From Methylobacterium brachiatum (GTDB lineage Bacteria; Pseudomonadota; Alphaproteobacteria; Rhizobiales; Beijerinckiaceae), in the NCBI RefSeq assembly GCF_020523825.1, contig NZ_JAJALK010000015.1:62001-126000 (forward strand): 64,000 nucleotides of DNA, written 5' to 3'. Shown piece after piece: positions 27,137 to 35,009 of the stretch. The translations under genes and the position numbers were made by a program. The notes under the pieces were generated by a model. That model was given only the letters and a program-made list of their open reading frames with translations. It ran no database searches and was not told where the DNA came from. Numbering within the stretch: position 1 is the first letter of the stretch; every line of letters starts with the position of its first letter.

Positions 27137-27165
27137 AAGGTAGGTGGCTCACGGCCGCTTGTGAA
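27137..27165 (-). promoter_or_regulatory. sigma-70-like promoter of the 23-codon ORF
   Basis: TTCACA (27160-27165) and TACCTT (27137-27142) on the minus strand are separated by 17 bp, each two mismatches from consensus. The start point would fall about 28 nt upstream of the GTG. Confidence 0.5.
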
Positions 27166-27230
27166 GCCCCGCGGCTGCGCCCGTTTGTCCTCCCCGGGAA
27201 GGCCGCTTCCGCCCCCGGGCTGCCGGGCGT

Positions 27231-28352
27231 ATGACGGGCGCACCGAGGCCAGCCCGAAAACCCTTGACCGCTCCCGTCACGTCCCTGCCGCGTCCCGCCG
27301 AGGATGCCGCCCTCGATCCCGAGGCCATGCGCCAGCCGCTCGGCAACGCGTGGTACTGCGTCGGCCAGTCCCGCAGCCTCGGGCGCACGGGGCTTCGGGC
27401 CGTCGAGCTGAACGGCGAGCAGATCGTGCTGGGCCGCGCTCCCGACGGAACGCCGTTCGCCCTGCGCGACCGCTGCCCGCACCGCGGCATGGCCCTGTCC
27501 AAGGGCCGGTTCGACGGCGACACGCTGATGTGCCCGTTCCACGGCTGGCGCTTCGGCACGGATGGGCGCTGCCGCGACGTTCCGACCCTCTCCGAGCACG
27601 ACGCCGCCGATTTCTCCCGCATCCAGGTGCAGCGCTTCCCCGTCCGCGAGAGCGCGGGGTTCCTCTGGGTGAACCCGCATCTCGGCCCTGCTTCCGGCGC
27701 GGTGCCCGCGGTGCCGGAGCTGGATTTCGAGCCGGCGGGGTCGCTCGTCGTCGAGCTCGTGGTCGAGGCCTCCTACGACCTCACGACGTTGAGCCTCGTC
27801 GATCCCGGCCACGTCGCCTTCGTGCATGACAGCTGGTGGTTCCGCCCCTCGAAGCAGCTGCGCGAGAAGGTGAAGACCTTCCAGCCGGTGCCGCACGGCT
27901 TCGTCATGACGAGCCACGCCACCACGACCAGCGCGCCGGTCTACCGCCTGCTCGGCGGCGTGCCGGAGGTCGAGATCGAGTTCCGCCTGCCCGGGGTCCG
28001 GCTGGAGCGGATCCGCGCCGGCGCGAAGCGCGTGGCCAACTACACCTTCGCGACCCCGCTCACGCCGGATCGCACCCTGCTCACCAATGCCCTCTACTGG
28101 AGCATGCCGGCGCTGAACCTGCTCAAGCCCGTCGCCCGACCGCTGATGCGGCAGTTCCTCACCCAGGACCAGCAGGTGCTCCAGCACGCCCAGGACGGCC
28201 TCGACCGCAAGCCGACCATGGTGCTGTTCGGCCAGGGCGATCTGCCCTCGCAATGGTATTTCCGGCTCAAGCGCGAGGCCCTGGAATCGGCCCGGGCCGG
28301 ACGCCCGTTCGTGAATCCGCTGGAACAGCGCGAACTGCGCTGGCGCTCGTGA
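27231..28352 (+). CDS. Rieske [2Fe-2S] non-heme iron oxygenase, alpha-subunit type
   Basis: A 373-residue oxygenase of the ring-hydroxylating/O-demethylase class (vanillate demethylase or pheophorbide oxygenase-like). The Rieske ligands are C82-x-H84 in RCPHRGMAL and C101-x2-H104 in LMCPFHGWRF. The mononuclear iron histidines are H194 and H199 in DPGHVAFVHD. The C-terminal half is the usual helix-grip catalytic domain. No reductase or ferredoxin gene is adjacent, so electron supply comes from elsewhere. The ATG at 27231 begins a 37-residue basic leader before the core. Substrate unknown. Confidence 0.88.
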   Translation: MTGAPRPARKPLTAPVTSLPRPAEDAALDPEAMRQPLGNAWYCVGQSRSLGRTGLRAVELNGEQIVLGRAPDGTPFALRDRCPHRGMALSKGRFDGDTLMCPFHGWRFGTDGRCRDVPTLSEHDAADFSRIQVQRFPVRESAGFLWVNPHLGPASGAVPAVPELDFEPAGSLVVELVVEASYDLTTLSLVDPGHVAFVHDSWWFRPSKQLREKVKTFQPVPHGFVMTSHATTTSAPVYRLLGGVPEVEIEFRLPGVRLERIRAGAKRVANYTFATPLTPDRTLLTNALYWSMPALNLLKPVARPLMRQFLTQDQQVLQHAQDGLDRKPTMVLFGQGDLPSQWYFRLKREALESARAGRPFVNPLEQRELRWRS

Positions 28353-28458
28353 TTTGTAGAGCCGGTATAGATCACTATTCGGGGCGGTTAACGCATCATT
28401 AACTATAATTTGCGTACGGATATCGGCGAATTAGTATTCCTCGAGACGCCGCGCGCCG

Positions 28459-28695
28459 ATGCCCCGCTACTTCATCGACCTCCATGACGGTTCCCAGCCA
28501 GTCCGCGACGAGGTCGGTTTCGACCTCCCGGACCTGCCGGCCGCACGCGCCAAGGTCACCCGGATCATGTCGGCGATCGCCCGCGACATGCTGCCCGACG
28601 TGGAGCGCCAGGACTACGTCGCCTGCGTGCGCGACACGGTTGGCAAGGTGGTGTTTCGTGCGCGCCTGTCGCTCGCGGCGGAAGCCGTCGAGTGA
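28459..28695 (+). CDS. DUF6894-like small protein
   Basis: A 78-residue protein opening MPRYFIDLHDGSQPVRDEVG with DLPDLPAARAKVTRIMSAIA, the layout of the small DUF6894 proteins that are abundant in Methylobacterium. Function is unknown. The spacer before it is AT-rich, with a TATAAT at 28404-28409 that could be its -10 element; I see no matching -35. Confidence 0.75.
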   Translation: MPRYFIDLHDGSQPVRDEVGFDLPDLPAARAKVTRIMSAIARDMLPDVERQDYVACVRDTVGKVVFRARLSLAAEAVE

Positions 28696-28771
28696 GGCCG
28701 AGACGACCCTGAGGCTCCCCGTCGCGGCCGGGAGAGCTTGACCACGGCGCCGGGCCGGCCATCTCCCCTCC

Positions 28772-29833
28772 ATGAAACGGCGCAGCCTGCTCACGGTCGC
28801 GAGTGCGGCCACGGTGATGACGCTCGGCGGCGTCGGCTATGCCGCCCACCGCCGGGGCAAGAACCCGTATTATCGCGGTCCGAAATCCGACCATTTCGAC
28901 GGGCTGCGGTTCTTCCTGCCGGACCAAGCCACCGACAAGTCGCTGCCGGACGTGCTGCGCTGGCAGGCCAAGCGGCAGCGCGAGCCCTGGCCCAAGAGCT
29001 ATCCGAGCCCGTTCCCCGCTGACCGGCCGCCCGAGCGCAGCGGCGCGCTGCGCGTCGTGCTGATCGGCCACGCGAGCTATCTCGTCCAGGTCGCCGGCCG
29101 CAACATCCTGATCGATCCGGTCTTCGCCAAGCGGGCCAGCCCGGTCCGCTTCGCCGGCCCGAAGCGGGTCAACCCGCCGGGGATCGCGTTCGGCGACCTG
29201 CCGCCGATCGATGCGGTCCTGATCACCCACAACCACTACGACCATCTCGATGGGCCGAGCCTCGCCCGGATCTGGCAGGCCCACCAACCGCTGATCGTCG
29301 CGCCGCTCGGCAACGACACGATCCTGCGCAACTACGACGACACGATGCATGTCGAGACCCGCGACTGGGGCGAGTCGGTGGATCTCGGCGACGGCCTGAC
29401 CGTCCACCTGACCCCTGCCAATCACTGGTCCGCCCGCGGCGTGCAGGACCGGCGCATGGCCCTGTGGTGCGCCTTCGTGCTCACCGCGGCCCAGGGCGTC
29501 CATTACCATGTGGGCGATACCGGCTTCGGCGATGGCGGCCTCTTCCGCGACATCCGCGCCCGGTTCGGCGCGCCCCGGCTCGCGACCCTGCCGATCGGCG
29601 CCTACGAGCCGCGCTGGTTCATGCAGGCCCAGCACGTGAACCCGGCCGAGGCGGTCGAGGCCTTCGCGCTGCTCGGGGCCGACCAGGCGCTCGGCCACCA
29701 TTGGGGCACGTTCCAGCTCACCGACGAGGGGATCGAGCGGCCCGTAGAGGCGCTGACGGCGGCGCTGGAGGCGCAGGGCATCGCCCCCGAGCGGTTCCTG
29801 GCCCTGAGGCCCGGACAGGTCTGGGCCGGCTGA
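28772..29833 (+). CDS. MBL-fold metallo-hydrolase (NAPE-PLD/RomA-like)
   Basis: A 353-residue zinc hydrolase. Residues 1-25 form an N-terminal hydrophobic segment that may be a signal or membrane anchor. The metal motif LITHNHYDHLDG lies near residue 152, with VVLIGHASYLVQVAG, ILIDPVF and HVGDTGFGDG giving the rest of the metallo-beta-lactamase fold, and ALGHHWGTFQLTDE near the C-terminus. This layout matches the bacterial UlaG/NAPE-PLD-like group; substrate unknown. No strong SD precedes the ATG. Confidence 0.88.
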   Translation: MKRRSLLTVASAATVMTLGGVGYAAHRRGKNPYYRGPKSDHFDGLRFFLPDQATDKSLPDVLRWQAKRQREPWPKSYPSPFPADRPPERSGALRVVLIGHASYLVQVAGRNILIDPVFAKRASPVRFAGPKRVNPPGIAFGDLPPIDAVLITHNHYDHLDGPSLARIWQAHQPLIVAPLGNDTILRNYDDTMHVETRDWGESVDLGDGLTVHLTPANHWSARGVQDRRMALWCAFVLTAAQGVHYHVGDTGFGDGGLFRDIRARFGAPRLATLPIGAYEPRWFMQAQHVNPAEAVEAFALLGADQALGHHWGTFQLTDEGIERPVEALTAALEAQGIAPERFLALRPGQVWAG

Positions 29834-29964
29834 GGGTCGGAATACCGGCGGCCGCGGCGTTGGGCACGATGCATGCAAGATGCCGTATGCAGCCTGCGCG
29901 CGGTGCCTCTCGACGAAGGGGGCGGCGCTGACCGGCAGCGCGTCCCCTACTGCCGAGAGACACG

Positions 29965-31584
29965 ATGGACTCGATCAAGCCGACACGCCGCGCGCTGATG
30001 GCCGGGGGCGCGGCCCTGGCGGCCCTGGGCACGGTCGGCCGGGCCGGCGCCCAGGGCGGAAGTGCCGGCAGCCTGACCTACGGCATCTCGATGACCGACC
30101 TGCCGCTCACCACCGGTCAGCCGGACCGGGGCGCCGGCGGCTACCAGTTCACCGGCCTGACGCTCTACGATCCCCTGGTCGCCTGGGATCTCGGCATCGC
30201 CGACCGGCCCGGCACGATGATCCCCGGCCTCGCCGCGTCCTGGGAGGTCGACAAGGCGGATCCGAAGGTCTGGATCTTCCACCTGCGCGAAGGCGTGACA
30301 TTCCATGACGGCTCGGCCTTCGATGCCGACGCGGTGATTTGGAACTTCGACAAGGTCCTCAACAAGGAGGCGCCGCATTTCGATCAGCGGCAGGCCGCCC
30401 AGGTCCGGCCGAGGCTGCCGGGTGTCGCGAGCTACCGGAAGCTCGACGCCAAGACCGTCCAGGTGACCACGAAGAATCCCGACAGCCTGTTCCCCTATCA
30501 GATGCTGTGGTTCCTGATCTCCTCGCCGGCGCAATACGAGGCGGTCGGGCGTGACTGGGCGAAGTTCGCGTTCCAGCCCTCGGGCACCGGCCCGTTCAAG
30601 ATGGGTCAGCTGGTCCCCCGGGTCCGCCTCGAGCTCCTGCCGAATGCCGGCTACTGGAACCCGAAGCGGGTGCCGAAGCTCGCCAAGCTGACGCTGACCT
30701 GCGTGCCCGAGGATCTCGCCCGGGTGAACGCGCTGCTCTCCGGCAATGTCGACCTGATCGAGGCGCCGGCCCCGGACGCGGTGCCCCGCCTGAAGGCGTC
30801 CGGAATCCGCGTCGTCGGCAACGACACCCCGCATGTCTGGAATTACCACCTGTCGATGCTGGAGGGCTCCCCCTGGCGGGACCTGCGCCTGCGCAAGGCC
30901 GCCAACCTCGCCATCGATCGCGAGGGCGTCGTCCAGCTTCTGGGCGGTCTCGCCCAGCCGGCGGCCGGTCAGATGCAGGCCTCGAGCCCGTGGTTCGGCA
31001 AGCCCAGTTTCCAGATCAAGACCGACGTCGATCAGGCGCGCAAGCTCGTGCAGGAGGCCGGCTTCTCGGTGCAGAACCCGGTGAAGGCGACGATCATGAT
31101 TCCCACCGGCGGCACCGGGCAGATGCTGTCCCTGCCGATCAACGAATTCGTCCAGCAGAGCTGGGCCGAGATCGGCATCCAGGTCGAGTTCAAGACCGTG
31201 GAACTGGAGGTGGCCTACACGGCCTGGCGCCAGGGCGCCGCGGATCCCAGCCTCAAGGGCATCACCGCCGGCAACATCGCCTACGTCACCTCGGACCCGT
31301 TCTACGCGATCCTGCGCTTCTACGATTCGAAGCAGATCGCCCCGGGCGGCGTGAACTGGAGCCATTACCGCAACCCGGAGGTCGATGCGCTCTGCGACAA
31401 GGTGAAGGCGAGCCTGGATCCGGATGAGCAGAACAAACTGCTGGCCCGCATCCATGAAATCATCGTCGACGACGCGGTGCAGGTCTGGGTGGTCCACGAC
31501 ACCAATCCCCACGCCTTGTCGCCGCGGGTGAAGGACTACGTGCAGGCTCAGCACTGGTTTCAGGATCTCTCGATGCTGGCCTGA
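29965..31584 (+). CDS. orphan ABC transporter substrate-binding protein (SBP family 5)
   Basis: A 539-residue periplasmic solute-binding protein for peptides or a similar ligand. The N-terminus has PTRRALMAGGAALAAL, a twin-arginine type signal ending GRAGAQ near residue 30. Core motifs include LREGVTFHDGSAFDADAVIW and GTGPFKMGQLVPRVRLEL. No permease or ATPase gene lies next to it, so it either serves a transporter encoded elsewhere or has become a sensor. Ligand unknown. Confidence 0.9.
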   Translation: MDSIKPTRRALMAGGAALAALGTVGRAGAQGGSAGSLTYGISMTDLPLTTGQPDRGAGGYQFTGLTLYDPLVAWDLGIADRPGTMIPGLAASWEVDKADPKVWIFHLREGVTFHDGSAFDADAVIWNFDKVLNKEAPHFDQRQAAQVRPRLPGVASYRKLDAKTVQVTTKNPDSLFPYQMLWFLISSPAQYEAVGRDWAKFAFQPSGTGPFKMGQLVPRVRLELLPNAGYWNPKRVPKLAKLTLTCVPEDLARVNALLSGNVDLIEAPAPDAVPRLKASGIRVVGNDTPHVWNYHLSMLEGSPWRDLRLRKAANLAIDREGVVQLLGGLAQPAAGQMQASSPWFGKPSFQIKTDVDQARKLVQEAGFSVQNPVKATIMIPTGGTGQMLSLPINEFVQQSWAEIGIQVEFKTVELEVAYTAWRQGAADPSLKGITAGNIAYVTSDPFYAILRFYDSKQIAPGGVNWSHYRNPEVDALCDKVKASLDPDEQNKLLARIHEIIVDDAVQVWVVHDTNPHALSPRVKDYVQAQHWFQDLSMLA

Positions 31585-31684
31585 GACCGCCTCAATCCAT
31601 GCGGAGGTTCGGGGAAAGCCTGGGCGAATCAGGAACGATCGTCGCGAGACTGTGTTGGGACCCCAACGCACGAAGGAGTGTCCC

Positions 31685-31936
31685 ATGAAGACCCTGCTCG
31701 CCGGCGCCATCCTGGCCGCCTCCCTCGCGACCGTCGTCCCGGCCTCGGCCCAGCGCATCGATATCGGACCCGACGGTCCCAGCGTCGACCTGCGCTCGCG
31801 CGGTCAGCGGGAACGCGACTTCCGGCGCGAGGAATATCGCCGGGATCGCGACCGGGCCGATGACGAGGACCGGATGTATCGCCGGCAGCGTTTCGAGGAC
31901 GACCGCCCCGTGGTCCGTCGCGGCTACGGCTACTGA
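31685..31936 (+). CDS. small secreted arginine-rich protein
   Basis: An 83-residue protein with a signal peptide (residues 1-23, ending ASAQ) and a strongly charged Arg/Asp/Glu tail such as RSRGQRERDFRREEYRRDRD. AAGGAG lies 7 nt before the ATG and a strong terminator follows. Proteins like it are common in Methylobacterium genomes; no function known. Confidence 0.75.
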   Translation: MKTLLAGAILAASLATVVPASAQRIDIGPDGPSVDLRSRGQRERDFRREEYRRDRDRADDEDRMYRRQRFEDDRPVVRRGYGY

Positions 31937-31976
31937 GTCAGCCGGCTGACCGCCTTGTAGGGCGCCATGATTTTGG

Positions 31977-32005
31977 AAGGGGTCGGCATGTGCCGGCCCC
32001 TTTTC
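31977..32005 (+). terminator. Rho-independent terminator
   Basis: GGGGTCGGCA / TGCCGGCCCC stem (one G-U pair) followed by TTTTCT, 43 nt after the small secreted protein. Confidence 0.85.
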
Positions 32006-32114
32006 TCATCGCGCCTGGCGTTGGAAGCTGCGCTGCACCGCCAAACTTCGCACTTGCAGCAGCGCTGGCGCGCGACTAGGAAGATCGCGCATCACGTTTC
32101 GGGAGAATTTGGCA

Positions 32115-32528
32115 ATGACCCTTCGTTTCATCAGTGGTTTCGCGGCGGTTGCGTTTGCCGTGTCCGGCCTTTCGGTCCCCGCCGCCCTGGCCAAGCCGGT
32201 GAGCGGAGCCAGCGCCGTGAAGATGATCGACACCGACAACGACGGCACCGTCGATCTCAAGGAAGTCGAGGCCGTGGCCTCCGCCACCTTCGATCGCCTG
32301 GAGAAGGATGCCGACGGCACCCTCGATGCCAAGGAACTGAAGGGCCGCCTCAGCAAGGCCGGCCTGAAGCAGGCCGATCCGGACAACGACGGCACCATCG
32401 ACAAGAACGAGTACCTCGCTGCCGTCGCCGACCGCTTCAAGGCGGCCGACCCGGATGGCGACGGCACCCTCGATGCCAAGGAGCTGAACTCCAAGGCCGG
32501 CAAGGCGCTGCTCGCCCTGATCAAGTAA
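32115..32528 (+). CDS. lanM: lanmodulin (lanthanide-binding EF-hand protein)
   Basis: A 137-residue periplasmic protein: signal peptide residues 1-26 (PAALA), then four EF-hand loops at 39-50, 63-74, 88-99 and 112-123. Loops 3 and 4 (DPDNDGTIDKNE, DPDGDGTLDAKE) have the proline at position 2 and the Asp at position 9 that set lanmodulin apart from calcium EF-hands; the loop spacing of 24-25 residues and DAKELKGR match the Methylobacterium extorquens protein. Loop 1 has Thr at position 2, and loop 2 starts Glu-Lys instead of Asp-Pro. It binds rare-earth ions for methylotrophy. GGGAGA lies 8 nt before the ATG; it stands alone, with no other lanthanide gene here. Confidence 0.92.
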   Translation: MTLRFISGFAAVAFAVSGLSVPAALAKPVSGASAVKMIDTDNDGTVDLKEVEAVASATFDRLEKDADGTLDAKELKGRLSKAGLKQADPDNDGTIDKNEYLAAVADRFKAADPDGDGTLDAKELNSKAGKALLALIK

Positions 32529-32566
32529 CGTTTCGCGGGCACACCCTGCCCGTATCGACGAACGGC

Positions 32567-32600
32567 AACGCCCTCGTGGATGTATCCACGGGGGCGTTCT
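32567..32600 (+). terminator. hairpin terminator after lanM
   Basis: AACGCCCTCGTGGA tgta TCCACGGGGGCGTT, 14-bp stem with one mismatch, followed by CTTGCGTTT; 39 nt past the lanM stop. Confidence 0.7.
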
Positions 32601-32829
32601 TGCGTTTCAGTCGCGAATATGAGGCCGATACGCAGAACTTGCAGGCGCGTGCTTATCACCCTTCGGTTGTATGCATCGAATCTTGAATGTTGCATTCGGT
32701 TGCGTTGCCAAGAGATCGACCGTGCGACGGATGGGCAATAATCTACAGATGCGCGGAAGATGTGCAGGTTGGCGGTTGACGGATCGCAACCTGTAGGTGC
32801 AGTTTGGGGTAGGTTGGGGGGCCGACACC

Positions 32830-33171
32830 ATGCGAAACGACACGCCGGAAGACGCGACGAGTCTGGAACTGCTCGCGGAAATGCGGGCGATGATCGACGC
32901 GGCGCGCGAGGTCATCGAAGTGTCGCAGGCCACGCGCGACCAGCCGGCCGAGGACCTGGCGCCGGCTTCGGAAGCCGAGCCCGTGGAGTTTCCGATCGAT
33001 TCGTCGGATCTGCTCGGGGATATCAGCGACAACCTGCTCGTGGCCTATCAGCTGGCCAAGCATGACGGCGATCCGCTCACCGTGGCGCTGATCGAGAAGG
33101 TGCTGTTCCATGTCGGGCGCCGGCTGGCGCGGGGCATGTCGCCGGCCGATGCCGGCATTCCCTGCCACTAG
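32830..33171 (+). CDS. hypothetical protein, small, acidic
   Basis: A 113-residue protein without recognised domain, starting MRNDTPEDATSLELLAEMRA. The N-terminal half is acidic and helical, the C-terminal half contains DNLLVAYQLAKHDGDPLTVA. A G-run (GGGGGG) precedes the ATG by about 8 nt. A 300-bp spacer separates it from lanM and the preceding part of that spacer holds no gene. Function unknown. Confidence 0.6.
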   Translation: MRNDTPEDATSLELLAEMRAMIDAAREVIEVSQATRDQPAEDLAPASEAEPVEFPIDSSDLLGDISDNLLVAYQLAKHDGDPLTVALIEKVLFHVGRRLARGMSPADAGIPCH

Positions 33172-33266
33172 AGCGCTCGGCGCCGAAGCGGCCACTGGCT
33201 CGGCGTCGGCGGGCGCGATCGGGAGCGGCGTCTGGACGTCGCCCCGAATGGCGGCCTCTGAGGGGC

Positions 33267-34067
33267 TCAGAGGCGGGCTGTCTCGATACGGTCGAGGAAG
33301 GCGCGCAGGTAGAGGCCGGCCGCGTCGGCGCGCTCCACGGCGAGGAGATGCGCCGCCCGGGGGAGCACGACGAGTTCCGCTTGGGCGATGCCGGCGCAGA
33401 TCTCCTCCGCCATGGCGGGCGGCGTCGAAGGGTCGTCGCGCCCGGCCATCACCAGGGTCGGAGCCGTGATCGCCGACAGGGCCGGGCGCAGATCCATGCG
33501 CCCGATCACCTCGCAGCATACCGCGTAGCCCGCCCGGTCACAGGCGATGAAGCGTTCGCGGACCGCCTGGACGGTTTCGGGCGCATGCTGCGCGAAGGCC
33601 GGGGTGAACCAGCGCGCCAGGGTGGCGTCCACCAGAGCGCCGGTGCCCTGGCTCCGGGCCGTCGCGGCGCGCGCGTTCCAGGTCTGCGCAGTCGGGAGAT
33701 GGGCTGCCGTCGCCATCAGGGTCGCGCTCACGGCACGTTCTGGCTCGGCGCTCGCCAGCGCCTGCACGGTCATGCCGCCCAGCGAGAGGCCGACCAGATG
33801 GGCGCGGCCGATCCCGAGGGCGTCGAGCAGTCCCGCGAGGTTGCCCGCCAGATCCGCGATCTCGGTCGGCCGGTCGCGCGTTTCCGAGCCGCCATGGCCG
33901 CGTGTGTCGTAGCGCAGGGTCCGGAAGCGGCCGGCCAGGGCCGGCAGCAGGGCGTCCCACATCTCCAGGGTGGCCCCCAGCGAGTTCGAGAAAGCCACGA
34001 CGGGCGCGTCGTCCGGGCCTTCGAGAACGTAGCGGAGTTCGAGCCCCCGGACGGCGATCTGCGGCAT
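33267..34067 (-). CDS. alpha/beta hydrolase, 3-oxoadipate enol-lactonase-like
   Basis: A 266-residue alpha/beta hydrolase resembling PcaD of the beta-ketoadipate pathway. The nucleophile elbow is GLSLGGM (Ser), the oxyanion strand AFSNSLGATLEMWD, the Asp region LVMAGRDDPSTPP and the catalytic His near LPRAAHLLAVERAD. GGAG lies 7 nt before ATG 34067. No other pca genes are adjacent, so assignment to protocatechuate breakdown is family inference only. Confidence 0.8.
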   Translation of the reverse strand: MPQIAVRGLELRYVLEGPDDAPVVAFSNSLGATLEMWDALLPALAGRFRTLRYDTRGHGGSETRDRPTEIADLAGNLAGLLDALGIGRAHLVGLSLGGMTVQALASAEPERAVSATLMATAAHLPTAQTWNARAATARSQGTGALVDATLARWFTPAFAQHAPETVQAVRERFIACDRAGYAVCCEVIGRMDLRPALSAITAPTLVMAGRDDPSTPPAMAEEICAGIAQAELVVLPRAAHLLAVERADAAGLYLRAFLDRIETARL

Positions 34068-34130
34068 CAAACGTCTCCGTGTTCGGCTTTGCGCGTCATC
34101 CGCCCAGATAGGTCGCGCGTGCGCGCCCGA

Positions 34131-34484
34131 TCAGCGCCCCCGCACGCTCCGGCGCCGCACCAGAATCATCGCGGCCGCGATTGCCCAGGCGGCGCAGGTC
34201 GGGGCGAGCCATTGCTGAAGGTTCGGCAGGGACCAGCCGTACAGGAATTCGGCGCCCAGATGCGCTTGGACCGCGTCCCAGCCGGCATGCTTGATGTCGT
34301 GCTCGCGCTGCCCGGCCTCGCGGCCGAAATAGTAGGTCGAGACCACCAGCGCCGCGGTCGCCTCGGGACGGGGTGCGCGCAGCCCGATCATCGCTGCGGC
34401 GACGCCGGCGGTCTCGGGCAGGGCTGTGAGGGCGTGGCTCGTCGCCGGGTTGGCGATCATGAAGCCGAGGAGCGCGTCGAGCAT
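34131..34484 (-). CDS. hypothetical small membrane protein
   Basis: A 117-residue protein. Hydrophobic helices lie at about 25-50 and 90-110 (APTCAAWAIAAAMIL), with a charged middle (FGREAGQREHDIKHAG) and WSLPNLQQWLAP. No family recognised. It is 60 bp upstream of the hydrolase gene on the same strand. Confidence 0.6.
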   Translation of the reverse strand: MLDALLGFMIANPATSHALTALPETAGVAAAMIGLRAPRPEATAALVVSTYYFGREAGQREHDIKHAGWDAVQAHLGAEFLYGWSLPNLQQWLAPTCAAWAIAAAMILVRRRSVRGR

Positions 34485-34576
34485 CCGGTGAGGTTACACG
34501 ATCCGCCGCCCGGCGTCGGCCGCGCGCATCCGAATGCCGGCCGCGGGGTTGATCCCCTGCAGACCGGAGCGGGACC

Positions 34577-35005
34577 ATGGCCGAACCGTACACTCTCGAG
34601 CGTTTCGTCGCCGCGCAGGAGGGCGTCTACGAGCGGGCGCTGGCCGAGCTGCGCGCCGGGGAGAAGCGCAGCCACTGGATGTGGTTCATCTTCCCGCAGA
34701 TCGCCGGCCTGGGCTCCAGCCCGATGGCCCAGCGCTACGCGATCGGCTCCCTCGACGAGGCCAAGGCGTACCTGGCCCATCCCGTGCTCGGCGACCGCCT
34801 GCGCGCCTGCACGGCGGCGGTGAACGGCGTCACCGCCCGCTCGGCGCACGCGATCTTCGGTTCGCCCGACGACGTGAAGTTCCGCTCGAGCATGACGCTG
34901 TTCACGCGCGCCGCGCCGGAGGAGCCGCTCTTCGCCGAGGCGCTGGCGCGGTATTTCGACGGCCAGCCCGATCCGCTGACGCTCGCCAAGCTCGGCGGGG
35001 GCTAG
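34577..35005 (+). CDS. DUF1810 family protein
   Basis: A 142-residue protein of the DUF1810 family, with the typical RSHWMWFIFPQIAGLG and AQRYAIGSLDEAKAYLAHPV, and KFRSSMTLFTRA near the C-terminus. Length is standard. The molecular role of the family is not established. It converges on the PBP1a gene with a 4-bp gap. Confidence 0.9.
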   Translation: MAEPYTLERFVAAQEGVYERALAELRAGEKRSHWMWFIFPQIAGLGSSPMAQRYAIGSLDEAKAYLAHPVLGDRLRACTAAVNGVTARSAHAIFGSPDDVKFRSSMTLFTRAAPEEPLFAEALARYFDGQPDPLTLAKLGGG

Positions 35006-35009
35006 GGGG

